Source: Lunularia cruciata (taxonomy: Eukaryota; Streptophyta; Marchantiopsida; Lunulariales; Lunulariaceae). Taken from it: DNA of 64,000 nucleotides. The notes under the pieces were generated by a model. It did no database searches, was not told the DNA's origin, and saw only the letters and a list, made by a program, of their open reading frames with translations. The DNA lies in assembly GCA_948567375.1 (NCBI GenBank), contig OX419755.1, positions 16,683,001 through 16,747,000 of the forward strand, written 5' to 3'. The translations under genes were made by a program, and so were the position numbers. Positions 1 to 9,165 of the stretch are shown here, in pieces. Position 1 is the first letter of the stretch. Each line of letters begins with the position of its first letter.

Positions 1-271
1 TAGTCTAGTAACTTGAGTTACTACGGTAAATAGTAACTTTGGTACGTAACTATTTCACACGTATATAAACAAGGGGTGAGGAGGTACTCATCATCCTTTC
101 ATTTGCAACTATCTCTCTCATTGAGTTCTCTAGTGAGCAATGTCTTGAGTCTTGGAGTGTTAGCCTTGGAGGAGTATGATGGAGTTGGGGTTCCTTGCCT
201 TCTTAGTCCATGGTGCGCTACCATAATAGCCATCAGAGGTTCATCCTGAGTGAGAGACAGGCCAGCTCATA
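1..271 (+). repeat. 5' LTR of Ty3-A copy 1 (3' portion)
   Basis: Colinear with 7122-7392 of the 3' LTR, with 3 mismatches in 271. It ends in CTCATA where the 3' LTR and the copy at 20591 end in CTCACA, so the usual terminal CA has become TA here. The missing first ~406 bp lie left of the window. Confidence 0.95.
62..69 (+). promoter_or_regulatory. LTR TATA box (also at 7183-7190)
   Basis: TATATAAA inside the LTR, about 200 bp before the LTR end, fits the U3/R boundary promoter of an LTR retrotransposon. The same motif is in the 3' LTR. Confidence 0.55.
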
Positions 272-275
272 TTTT

Positions 276-293
276 TGGTTCCGTTGCCGGGAC
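276..293 (+). other. Primer-binding site (tRNA-Asp-like)
   Basis: TGGTTCCGTTGCCGGGAC starts four bases after the LTR end. Known Athila/Tat elements use a tRNA-Asp PBS of the form TGGCGCCGTTGCCGGGG, and this sequence differs only in a few positions. This is the expected place for minus-strand priming. Confidence 0.75.
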
Positions 294-312
294 CTCTCTA
301 GAAGGCAAGATA

Positions 313-483
313 ATGTTCCGCGTCCAATTCTACATTAGGCAGAAGGAGGCTATGAGAGCTCACTTGGAGAGAACATTAGGAGAGGAGAGGGCTGAACTTA
401 TGTTAGAGAACCAAGATCCATTTGTATACCCTGTAGTTCATTATGATGTCTTTGAGGTGATTTTGTACATCTTGTACACATGA
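313..483 (+). CDS. Leader ORF A: 56-residue protein of Ty3-A, unknown function
   Basis: Starts at the first in-frame ATG after the PBS; an upstream GTG at 250 lies inside the LTR and is not a convincing start. The product is short, charged in its first half (RQKEAMR, EERAE) and hydrophobic/aromatic at its end (YPVVHY, ILYILYT). No signal peptide or known domain is visible. The same frame is recognisable in the minus-strand Ty3-A copy at 20379-20549, though there the start Met has become Val. Its last 43 residues align without gaps to ORF C (1608-1772) with 19 identities, so the two are probable paralogues within one element. I do not know a function; a nucleocapsid accessory role or a peptide encoded by a regulatory upstream ORF are both possible. 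Confidence 0.5.
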   Translation: MFRVQFYIRQKEAMRAHLERTLGEERAELMLENQDPFVYPVVHYDVFEVILYILYT

Positions 484-1131
484 GAGGAATTGGAGAGATT
501 GTGTGAGGTGGATTGCAGATTTTGGGGATTAAGGTGATTTTGGGCAAAATCTCAAGTTTGAGATCTGGACTTGAGATTTCTACACATGATAGCTTGGGTT
601 ATCTTTCAGTTAGCACACTTAAAATTATTGAGAGAGCTTCTATGCGCACTGGGCTAGAATTTTTGAAAGTTGATAGGGTAAAGTGCTCCCGCAACTGCAT
701 GCTCTCTGGAAAATTGTACAGAGTCTGCCATTTCTTCAAGTTTTAGTTAATTGTCCTGAAAATTTCCAAGAAAATTCAGTGCATTGTATCCTACCTGGTG
801 CCACAAAAATTAGAGAGAGATCATTTTTGCGGAGTGCGTTATGAGTTTTTGAAGTGAGGGGGGTGGTTTTCAGACCAAATCTGAAATATGGGTGCTGAAT
901 AGAAAGGTGTCTAGGCCAAATGGCTCGATGAAAAGATCTAAAATTTTGCAGGGAGGGACACCCTAGAGTTGTGATCAAGTGTGGAAAATTTCAGAGGAGT
1001 GTGACATATTCGTTGGGAGATTTGAGTGACATTGTGAGGAAGGGTCAATTCTGCAGAGTGGAGATCTCATGCATGAGAAGTTTGAGATCAACAAAAAGCA
1101 TGATTGAGTGTTTAGATTCATCTTTGGGAAC
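484..1131 (+). other. Ty3-A leader, no convincing gene
   Basis: This 650 bp stretch between leader ORFs A and B has only short open frames with non-ATG starts. It is conserved at nucleotide level in the minus copies at about 19700-20380 and 43300-43930, as expected for a transcribed leader. Packaging and dimerisation signals would be expected here, but I cannot identify one. Confidence 0.6.
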
Positions 1132-1605
1132 ATGGAGGGTCATCAAGAGTGGAAATTGAGATTATGCAAGGTTCCCCAAGGGTTTGAGGTGATTATAGGG
1201 GTGGATTTGAGGAAAAGAGAGTTTACAATAGAATTTGAAGAGAGTGTTGAGAGGATCCAAAAACCTACACCACTTGGAGGAAAGAGTGAGTCTAAGTGCT
1301 TTCTATGTGGAGAGAAGGGACATAAGGCAAGTTCATGTCCATTAACCTTTGAGAGCAAGAGATTGAGGGAAAGGAGAGGCTTACTTGACTTGGGTTTGCA
1401 TGTTGGACCTTCTTCACCAAGATTGGGAGGGAGAAGATCTAAGACCAAGGAGTTGTGTGAGGTTTGTGGAGTTGAAGGACTTCCAAAAGGACATGAGTGT
1501 AGTGGAGTAAAAGCACTTTTGGAAACTTTGGTGAAGGATCTTGGAGAGAGTCTTAGTACAGCTACAGAAATACTACCACCTTCATCAGCTAGTTCTCAAG
1601 ATTAG
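1132..1605 (+). CDS. Leader ORF B: CCHC zinc-knuckle protein upstream of gag-pol
   Basis: An ORF of 157 codons from the ATG at 1132; the frame is open back to 1108 but without another ATG. It contains one canonical retroviral-type zinc knuckle, C-x2-C-x4-H-x4-C (CFLCGEKGHKASSC), near residue 57, then a basic stretch (KRLRERRG) and a second Cys/His cluster (CEVCGVEGLPKGHEC) that is not a canonical knuckle. The gag-pol has its own knuckle, so this element encodes two separate CCHC proteins. The frame is also visible in minus copies at 19199-19690 and 42829-43300, where the C-terminal half is nearly unchanged. CCHC knuckles usually bind single-stranded nucleic acid, so an RNA-binding accessory protein is a reasonable inference. 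It ends 2 bp before ORF C. Confidence 0.65.
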   Translation: MEGHQEWKLRLCKVPQGFEVIIGVDLRKREFTIEFEESVERIQKPTPLGGKSESKCFLCGEKGHKASSCPLTFESKRLRERRGLLDLGLHVGPSSPRLGGRRSKTKELCEVCGVEGLPKGHECSGVKALLETLVKDLGESLSTATEILPPSSASSQD

Positions 1606-1607
1606 TG

Positions 1608-1772
1608 ATGGAGATAATCTTTCAACTTATGGATAAACTATCCATGAGAGTTAGATTAATATGCACTCTAGGATTTGATGTTGCTATAGAAATCTTGGAG
1701 CAACCTGAACCTTTTGTGTTCCCTAGAGTGGATTATTCTCAGATGGTTTTAGTCATGTATATACTCTATTAG
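1608..1772 (+). CDS. Leader ORF C: 54-residue paralogue of ORF A
   Basis: The ATG follows the ORF B stop by two bases, which suggests re-initiation if it is translated. The product carries a MR-x2-L-x2-TLG motif, then PFVFPRVDY and a terminal YILY. Residues 12-54 align without gaps to ORF A, with MR, TLG, LE, PFV-x-P, V-x-Y and YILY shared. The copy at about 42640-42830 (-) keeps the frame with one stop; the copy at about 19030-19195 (-) has several stops. It is too short for family recognition, and no known domain is visible. Confidence 0.45.
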   Translation: MEIIFQLMDKLSMRVRLICTLGFDVAIEILEQPEPFVFPRVDYSQMVLVMYILY

Positions 1773-1840
1773 TAATAGAGTGAGAGAAAAGAAAAGAGAA
1801 AAAAAAAATTAAGAGAAAAGAAAGATAGTGAGGGGTTAAG

Positions 1841-4800
1841 ATGGGGAAACTTCCGGTTTTCTTTGGCAAGGATGGAGAAGATGTGGAGGCCTTTGTGAGA
1901 GACTTCAAGAGAGCTTGCATAGGAAACAATGAGAGGAGGAAGAATGAGTGGGCCTCATTATTACCAGATTTCTTTGAGGATGCATCACTTACATGGTATG
2001 AGTCAGAATACCAAAAGAGAGAGAGGAGAGAGGGGGAAGAGGAGTCTTGGGAGACTTTGACTTCAGCACTCATTGAGAACTTTCTTCCTGATGAGAGTTA
2101 TGAGAGATTGATGAGTGAGGTTACATTTCTCAAGCAAGGAGATGGAGAGAAAGTGAGGGTCTATGTGGAAAGAGTGGAAAAGTTGGAGTCCAGATTTCGC
2201 ATAGTGTTGAGGAAGGGTGGGGATGATGTGGAGACTACAATGATTGGCATAGGGGCCATGCTCACCAAGAATTTTGTGGGAGGATTGAGACCACAAATTA
2301 GAAGCAAGGTGAGATATGAGAAACCTTCTTCCAAGGTTGAAGCTATCAAGATCGCAATTCGTATGGAGGAGAGTTTGGAAGGGGATGAGAGTGATTTGGT
2401 GGTGAAGGAGGTTGTGCATCCTCCTCAAGGCTACAAGTATGGTGGAACTTCTGATACTTTGGTGACAAGGGTTGCACCACAAGTAGTAGTTGCTCCAATT
2501 CTTGCACCTCCACCAAAAGATCCACTCCAAACCATCACAGAACAACTTGCGGATCTCAAGATCAATGTGGTGCAACTATGGGAGAAGAGAGAGGTGGATC
2601 AGAATGTAGGGAGAGGACCTAGGAGTTATGGAAACTATCCATATAGAGGAGGCCAACCAGCCAACAATTTCAATGATAGAAATTGTTTTGGTTGTGGAGG
2701 AAGAGGCCATATCCAAAGGAATTGCCCAAATTCCACTTACCATGGAGGAAGGGGTTATGAGGGAGCCAATAGAGGGAAAGAGGGAGGTAGTGAAACCCAA
2801 GTGGCTCCTAATCCCAACAAAGGTAAGGGGATAGCATCCATAGATGTGGTTGAGAGCAAGTATGAGAAGGGAGAGTGCTCAAACTCCAAGGGTCTTAATT
2901 TGGAGCTTTTGGCACAAGAGAAGAAGAGAGCTCGTTTTGCAGAGGATGTTCACTCTTCTCAAGGATTTACTTCAAGCAAGGATACTCCTATGTCTACTAG
3001 GAGCACTCGCACCCCAACACCATCAACAACAAAGACTCCAAGGAAGAAGTTGGGGATGGAGGACTTCTTGATCTCAAAGCAACAATGGAACTACAATGTG
3101 TTGGAGGATGTTGGTAGTCACAAGGCTAACATCACAGTGGGCCAATTAATTGCTTTGAACCCTACCTTGAGAAAGGAGCTTAGAGGTGGTTTGAGTTCTA
3201 CAAGGAGCAAGAAGAAGAAGAAGGCAAAAGTTCCAGTATCAATGGGGGTGGTGGATGCCAAGCCAGCACCATGGGAGGCTTGTGAATATGCCTCCAAGAT
3301 TGATGTGAGAGTGAATGGTCACAACATCAAGGATGCATTGGTTGATGGAGGATCAGCAGTGAATGCCATGTCAGAAAGGTTGATGAAGAAGTTGGGTATG
3401 ATACCCTCAAGACCTTCAACATTTGTGGTGAGCATGGCAAACAAGCAACAAGTTCGACCAGTAGGGGTGATGGATAAGGTGGTAGTTTCAGTTATGGGAG
3501 TTCAAAATCTCATGACTTTCCAAGTCTTGAAGGATTCAAGCTATGACTTACTTCTTGGGAGGCCATGGTTGAGAGCAGCACGCACAACTGATCGATGGCA
3601 CAAAGGGTACTTGAGGATTGGGCCATCAAACCATAGAGTCACTGTTCCTGTGACTAACACCACCAACACTTCACATTCAGATACCCCATCTTCTAATTAT
3701 TGGGAATCAGATTCTGAAGAAGGAGCTTCAGGTGTGGACACAAGCATGGAAGAGGAGACTTCCACGAAGGAGGATGAATCTGAATCTGATTCAGATGTGT
3801 ATCCCTTGTGTGCTATGGATTTTGCACCTAAGCCAGAGGTTTTGAAGGACCCAGATAAATCACCATTGACACTTGAGGAGGTAGAGAGAAGGTTATCTAC
3901 CCTCAAGTATGGCCCAAATGTTACCAAGGAGGAGAAGGTGAGATTTGAGGAGATTTTCCGCAAGTTCATCCATGTGTTTGCTTTTAGTTACAAGGATTTG
4001 AAGGAAGTCACCTTGGAGGAGCACAAGATAGAGGTGGAGTCACATGCAAGACCAATCCGCCAAAAGCAACGTCGCATTAGCCCACCAATATCTTTGGTTG
4101 TGAAGGAGGAGATTGATAAGCTCAAGGAGGCTGGATTTATCTTTGAGGTGGAGAATTCAGAATGGGTGTCTCCAATTGTCATTGTGAAGAAAAAGAATGG
4201 CAAGCTTCGGGTATGTGTGGATTACAAGAAGCTTAATGCTGTTACCAAGAAGGACTACTACCCATTGCCATTCATTGATGAGATCTTGGAGGAGGTTGCA
4301 GGTCATGAGAGGTACAGTTTTGGAGATGGTTATAGTGGATATAGCCAAATAAAGATTGCACCAGAGCATCAACAACTCACCACATTCACCACACCTTGGG
4401 GAACTTACGCTTTCAAGGTCATGCCTTTTGGGCTTTGCAATGCTCCAGCCACATTCCAACGGTTCATGAACAAGGTATTTGAACCTTTCATTGGGAAATT
4501 TGTGAGAGATTTCATTGATGACTTTTGTGTCTATGGGAGCAAGGAGGAGCACTTTGAGCACCTAATCAAAGTCTTGCAACGCTTGGATGAGGCAAATGCA
4601 TCACTCAACCCAGAGAAGTGCATTTTTGGATGTGAAGAAGGTCTACTTTTGGGGCACATCATCTCCAAGGATGGAATAGCAGTTGATCCTGAGAAGGTGA
4701 GGAAAATCTCAGACCTTCCATTCCCTTCAAGCTTGACAAAGTTACGCCAATTCTTGGGAATGGTTGGGTACTATAGGAGGTTCATCTTCTCATTTTCCAA

Positions 4801-6667
4801 CAAGGCTTATGCATTGACCATCTACATGAAGAAGGGTGTAGATTACATGGTGATTTTGGAAGACAAGGAGGCTCTCAAAGCTTTTGAGGAGCTCAAGCAA
4901 TCCCTTGTTGTAGCTCCAATTCTTGCTAAACCTGATTGGAGTAAGCCTTTCATCCTCTACACTGATGCTTCTAATGTAGCTATAGGATGCACTCTTAGTC
5001 AATTAGACCAAGATGGGCATGATCATCCAATAGCTTATGCTAGTAGGCAGATGGTTTCAGCAGAGAAGAACTACTCTGTCACTGAGAGAGAAGGGTTGGC
5101 AGTGATCTTTGGTCTCAAGAAGTTTAGACACTACTTGATTGGAGGGAAAGCCACAATTGTCACGGATCACAAGGCTTTGAAGTACATCTTCAACAAGCCT
5201 AATGTTGAAGGGAGACTAGCAAGGTGGATGATACTCTTGTCTGAGTATGACTACACAATTGAGGATAGGCCAGGAAAGAAACATGCAAATGCTGATTTGT
5301 TATCTAGAGCCTATGATCATGATGGAGATGAGCCAGTAGATGATTCCTTCCCGGATGAGGAGCTCATGACAATCTCAGTCACTCAAGAGATTCCAATGGA
5401 GTACAAGGAGATTGTGGATTTTGTGACAAGAGGTAACTATCCAGAAGGGATGCATGCTAGGGAGAGGAAGGCCCTTGCAGCAAGATCTAGACCTTACATA
5501 ATGGTGGAGGATATTCTTTTTCACCAAGGAGCAGATGGTCTACTTCGAAGAGCAGTGGGTAAGGAAGAGTCTATCCTACTCATAAAGGAGTTTCATGAAG
5601 GTTTAGTATGTGGAGGACACTTTGCAGGAAAGGTGACTGCTTTCAAGATTCTAGATGCAGGTTACCATTGGAGAGGGATTTTCAAGGATTGTCTTGATTA
5701 TTGCAAAACTTGTCATGTTTGTCAAGCTTTTGCTAGAAAGTCTACATCCACTCCACCACTTAGATCAATTCCATTGCTAGGACCTTTTGAGAAGTGGGGA
5801 ATTGATTTTGTAGGACCTCTCAATAGAACCCCAAGGAACAATCGGTACATTGTGGTAGTTACTGATTACCTTACCAAGTGGGTTGAGGCTAGACCATTGA
5901 GGGACAAGAATGAAGATGAAGTGGGTAGATTTCTTTATGAACGCATTATCACTAGGTTTGGATGCCCTTTGGAGTTGGTTTCTGATAGAGGAGGAGAGTT
6001 TACAGGAAGCATTACTACAGCCATGCTACGACATTTCTCTATCACACATAAAGTAACTACATCCTATAAGCCAAATTCCAATGGCTTGGCAGAGAGAACC
6101 AATCAGACCTTGTGCATGATGTTGGCCAAAGATGCAGAAATGGAGGGGGCTAAACATCATTGGGACAAGAGGATTCATGCAGTTTTGTGGGAGTATAGGA
6201 CAACCATGAAGACTTCCACTGGATATTCTCCATTCCAATTGGTGTATGGTATTGAGTCTACCTTACCTATTCACTTTGATCTTCCTACCTTCCAAAGCAT
6301 TCATAGGAGATTGAAGAAAGCACAAGGAGGTGATGTAGAGAAGTCAAGGAAGGATCAACTCATGGAGTTGGAAGAGGCAAGAGCAGTTGCTATGGTTCGA
6401 GTGGAGCAAGCCCAAAGGAAACAAAAGGAGAGCTATGACAAGAGGCAAGGCAAGAAGAAGGTGGAGCCTTTCAAAGAAGGTGATTGGGTAATGTTGTTTG
6501 ATTCCATTCGATTCAAGAGAGTGCAAAAGAAGTTTTTGCCTAAGTACTTTGGACCTTTCATAGTAGAGAAGGTGTGGGGCAATTACACCTATGATCTCAA
6601 GGAGTTGGGAGGAAGACACTTTGATAGGATTAACCATGATAAGTTGAAGATGTACCATAGAAGGTAG
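1841..6667 (+). CDS. Ty3-A gag-pol polyprotein, intact, 1608 residues
   Basis: One uninterrupted frame from ATG 1841 to the stop at 6665. Order: gag with a retrotransposon-gag-like helical region (about 1-190), a CCHC knuckle at C282 (CFGCGGRGHIQRNC), protease with LVDGGS (D502), reverse transcriptase with FGDGYSGYSQ and the catalytic pair in FIDDF (D893/D894), RNase H with YTDAS (D1042) and HANADLLSR, and integrase with the zinc ligands H1252, H1260, C1291 and C1294 followed by the catalytic triad D1322, D1382 and E1418 (35 residues between D1382 and E1418). The tail GPF-x5-WGNYTYDL is a GPY/F-like module, and the protein ends soon after with no chromodomain. The protease has GGS where most families have [ST]G[AS]. 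Gag and pol are fused in one frame, so no frameshift is needed. All catalytic residues are present, so this copy could be autonomous. Confidence 0.95.
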   Translation: MGKLPVFFGKDGEDVEAFVRDFKRACIGNNERRKNEWASLLPDFFEDASLTWYESEYQKRERREGEEESWETLTSALIENFLPDESYERLMSEVTFLKQGDGEKVRVYVERVEKLESRFRIVLRKGGDDVETTMIGIGAMLTKNFVGGLRPQIRSKVRYEKPSSKVEAIKIAIRMEESLEGDESDLVVKEVVHPPQGYKYGGTSDTLVTRVAPQVVVAPILAPPPKDPLQTITEQLADLKINVVQLWEKREVDQNVGRGPRSYGNYPYRGGQPANNFNDRNCFGCGGRGHIQRNCPNSTYHGGRGYEGANRGKEGGSETQVAPNPNKGKGIASIDVVESKYEKGECSNSKGLNLELLAQEKKRARFAEDVHSSQGFTSSKDTPMSTRSTRTPTPSTTKTPRKKLGMEDFLISKQQWNYNVLEDVGSHKANITVGQLIALNPTLRKELRGGLSSTRSKKKKKAKVPVSMGVVDAKPAPWEACEYASKIDVRVNGHNIKDALVDGGSAVNAMSERLMKKLGMIPSRPSTFVVSMANKQQVRPVGVMDKVVVSVMGVQNLMTFQVLKDSSYDLLLGRPWLRAARTTDRWHKGYLRIGPSNHRVTVPVTNTTNTSHSDTPSSNYWESDSEEGASGVDTSMEEETSTKEDESESDSDVYPLCAMDFAPKPEVLKDPDKSPLTLEEVERRLSTLKYGPNVTKEEKVRFEEIFRKFIHVFAFSYKDLKEVTLEEHKIEVESHARPIRQKQRRISPPISLVVKEEIDKLKEAGFIFEVENSEWVSPIVIVKKKNGKLRVCVDYKKLNAVTKKDYYPLPFIDEILEEVAGHERYSFGDGYSGYSQIKIAPEHQQLTTFTTPWGTYAFKVMPFGLCNAPATFQRFMNKVFEPFIGKFVRDFIDDFCVYGSKEEHFEHLIKVLQRLDEANASLNPEKCIFGCEEGLLLGHIISKDGIAVDPEKVRKISDLPFPSSLTKLRQFLGMVGYYRRFIFSFSNKAYALTIYMKKGVDYMVILEDKEALKAFEELKQSLVVAPILAKPDWSKPFILYTDASNVAIGCTLSQLDQDGHDHPIAYASRQMVSAEKNYSVTEREGLAVIFGLKKFRHYLIGGKATIVTDHKALKYIFNKPNVEGRLARWMILLSEYDYTIEDRPGKKHANADLLSRAYDHDGDEPVDDSFPDEELMTISVTQEIPMEYKEIVDFVTRGNYPEGMHARERKALAARSRPYIMVEDILFHQGADGLLRRAVGKEESILLIKEFHEGLVCGGHFAGKVTAFKILDAGYHWRGIFKDCLDYCKTCHVCQAFARKSTSTPPLRSIPLLGPFEKWGIDFVGPLNRTPRNNRYIVVVTDYLTKWVEARPLRDKNEDEVGRFLYERIITRFGCPLELVSDRGGEFTGSITTAMLRHFSITHKVTTSYKPNSNGLAERTNQTLCMMLAKDAEMEGAKHHWDKRIHAVLWEYRTTMKTSTGYSPFQLVYGIESTLPIHFDLPTFQSIHRRLKKAQGGDVEKSRKDQLMELEEARAVAMVRVEQAQRKQKESYDKRQGKKKVEPFKEGDWVMLFDSIRFKRVQKKFLPKYFGPFIVEKVWGNYTYDLKELGGRHFDRINHDKLKMYHRR

Positions 6668-6700
6668 AGAGACCTTCACTTTGAGGACAAAGTGAAAACT

Positions 6701-6715
6701 TAGTCCGGGGGTAAA
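6701..6715 (+). other. Polypurine tract of Ty3-A copy 1
   Basis: A G-rich run ending GGGGGTAAA lies directly before the TG of the 3' LTR, the expected primer site for plus-strand synthesis. The same stretch is seen in reverse complement next to the LTR of the copy at 28896. Confidence 0.7.
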
Positions 6716-7392
6716 TGTAACACCCATTTGTGCATGTGTGTGGTATTGTGATATTTAGCTTGGTATTACAAGTACTTAAGAGATATTATTTATATAGAGA
6801 TAAAGGATGGTTCTATATTAGTCATGGTTAGCTAAAGTTAGTCATAGCTAAGATAGATGGGACCTTACTTTAGAGGAAGTAGAAAAGATGAGCACCACTA
6901 TTTTGGATTTTAGTGTGTTGACTTGGTATTATTCCTAGGTGTTTGGCTTTGGGGAAAGAGTTGAGAACTCTTGGGCCCGCAAGCCTTTTTGTTTTGGATT
7001 CTTCTTTAGTCCAAGGATAGCCCATGTGAAGGAATCCTTGCTTTAGTGGTTGGGTCAAGATAAGGGGAATATGCCCATGTGAATGGATATTCCTTTCTAC
7101 TTTTTGACTTTACTTGACTTTTAGTCTAGTAACTTGAGTTACTACGGTAAATAGTAACTTTGGTACGTAACTATTTCACAAGTATATAAACAAGGGGTGA
7201 GGAGGTACTCATCATCCTTTCATTTGCAACTATCTCTCTCATTGAGTTCTCTAGTGAGCAATGTCTTGAGTCTTGGAGTGTTAGCCTTGGAGGAGTATGA
7301 TGGAGTTGGGGTTCCTTGCCTTCTTAGTCCATGGTGCGCTACCATAATAGCCATCAGAGGTTCATCCTGAGTGAGAGACAGGCCGGCTCACA
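6716..7392 (+). repeat. 3' LTR of Ty3-A copy 1 (677 bp)
   Basis: Starts TGTAACACCC and ends CTCACA (TG...CA). Homologous LTRs lie at 20591-21281 and 28213-28895 on the other strand, of 691 and 683 bp, which fixes the boundaries. Confidence 0.93.
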
Positions 7393-9165
7393 GAACCAAC
7401 ATCACCTTCAGACATACTTCTTTTTCACTCAATGCCTGCATCATTTGAAGCTCCTTCTTCACCTCCAGCTGCTCCTCCTTTGCTTCCTGCATCCGCTCTT
7501 GAAAATGTACCAAAGGAGGACCAAAGATGCTTGATAGGTGGTTGACTCCTTTGAAAGTGTCATCTTCTTGTCCTCCTTCATCTTCAGATGCAATTGCCTG
7601 CTCCTTAGCCCAAAGTTAGGATCTTTGTACCTTCAAGCTCATCTCCTCTGAACTCTTGTCCTCCTCCTCAGGTCCACTCAGCCTGGCACAAACTGCCATG
7701 GCAACTCGATGAGATTGTATTCCTCATTGGAATACCATCTTGGGCTCTTCTTCCTTCTCCTCCAAAATGTCTACTTCTGGCAGGTCCATGCACGAGGCAT
7801 TATGCACTCAATCTCCTCATGAAATTCTTGATCTGATCCATCTTTGGTTCTTGGACCTCAGGCTCTCTTTCACTCTTGCTGCTTGACTCTTTGCTCTTAA
7901 GAGTCAGTTCTTCCGCAAAGTCTTTTGAGTTTGACTCTGCTTCTCCTTCCTCTTCTTCTCCAAAGGACAGATTGACCACTATGTCCGATCAATTGAAGTT
8001 CAAACACCGAGTAGTCCTTTTTTTCTTGGGAGACAATGTCCTTGGGTTGGGTCCTCTTCTTTGGTTGGGGTATTGAGATTGACAACATCTTCTTTCATCC
8101 TATCCTGACCTCCTGGTTGTCCTCCCTTACTTCCATCATGTACCAATTCTCCTCCTGATCTGTGACCCATAGTAGGGTCAGATGAAAGTGTGACCCCAAT
8201 ATAAGTAGGTTCAACCCCAAAAAGTAATGCACTGTAAAAGGTAGTGGGGTGAGGCATGTCCATCTTCCGCTGCCCTACCATCTGCCTCACCTTCTGGTAG
8301 AAACACCTCACCCAGTTCACACTCACTCCTGCAAACATTAGGTGGAAGAAAACCACCTACTGCTCCATCACATAAGTAGTTCACTCCGGCTTCATCATAT
8401 CCATCACTGCGCCAATGATACTTCATCTCATTCAGTCTACATAGGTATCTACCTTATACCCCCATTCTTCTTGCAAAGTTCACCGAAGGACATCTTTAGG
8501 TCCTCCATTTCTTCCAAAGGATCACACTTCTAACTGAAGGTTATCCCTCTGGGCTCTCCTGCATTGCTTCCTAAGACTAGCTGTGAATCAGCCTCAGTCC
8601 ATCGGGTTGGGTTTCCTCTCTACTCTTTCTCACTTGGGCCTTCCTCACAATTATCGACAGATATATCCATCGTAAACCCTGGAAAACTGAAGTCAGCTCA
8701 AGACAATGAATCAGCCACCATATCAATCTGTCTAATCACAAGATTTTGGACCAAAATGGTGAAACCTGACGTCCTCCCTTGAATGGCATTGTGTTTCTCT
8801 CCTCCTCACTTGGCTTTGCACACAAGAATCCCATGACTCAGCTTGTGACTCTAACATGATACTTCAGACTACACAAAGGTGCAGAATAATATTTCAACAT
8901 TGTGAAATCCTATTGACCACATCTCTATTTTATACTTATCCAAATCTCAGTCATTCTTCAGTCAAAACTTATTCAAAATCACACCTAATGTATGTTTTAC
9001 TCCTGTCATTATCTTGTGTAGCCCCACATCAAGTAACCTGTTGTGTCAAGTGTACCTTTTTAGTTGGTATCTCCCAAGTCAAGGTTGTTAAGATCAAGGT
9101 TAGGATGTCTTCATTCTGATACAAAGTGTCTTCACTTTGTAACTAAACTTCTTCATTCTTTTCTA
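7393..9165 (-). mobile_element. Ty3-B LTR fragment E carrying a broken copy of the LTR-encoded protein gene
   Basis: On the minus strand this reads like the U3 part of the Ty3-B LTR, from the N-terminal part of its ORF into the coiled-coil part. The stretch VSVNWVRCFYQKVRQMV (about 8240-8340) matches INWARCFHGRTRQMV of the copy at 24836-27444. Frames are broken by stops and shifts. The left end is the insertion site of Ty3-A copy 1; the right end stops at about 9165, where duplicated non-element DNA begins, so neither LTR terminus is present. Confidence 0.75.

Larger units (their letters stand above)
1..7392 (+). mobile_element. Ty3-A copy 1: young Ty3/gypsy LTR retrotransposon, 5' end cut by window
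   Basis: In order: the last 271 bp of the 5' LTR, a primer-binding site, a 1.55 kb leader with three small ORFs, one long gag-pol ORF, a polypurine tract and a complete 3' LTR. The two visible LTR stretches (1-271 and 7122-7392) align without gaps and differ at three positions (60, 264 and 270 against their partners), so the insertion is recent. The enzyme order PR-RT-RH-IN and the DD35E integrase make it Ty3/gypsy. There is no chromodomain after the integrase, and the RT motif FIDDF followed by CVYG, plus a tRNA-Asp-like PBS, resemble the non-chromoviral (Athila/Tat/OTA) branch; that clade placement is inference. The right flank (7393 on) is a Ty3-B LTR in the opposite orientation, so the element inserted into that older repeat. 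The target duplication cannot be checked because the left flank is outside the window. Confidence 0.93.

Noticed and set aside
250-312. Extending leader ORF A upstream to the GTG at 250
   Set aside because: GTG is not a likely start in a nuclear plant gene, and the stretch runs through the LTR end and PBS, whose sequence is fixed for other reasons.
1841-6667. Ty3-A as a chromovirus
   Set aside because: The protein ends shortly after the GPY/F-like module with no chromodomain, unlike the element at 33757-42600.
2063-6727. Minus-strand frames of 60-170 codons inside gag-pol
   Set aside because: They lie entirely opposite an intact 1608-codon gene with all expected motifs; no independent evidence.
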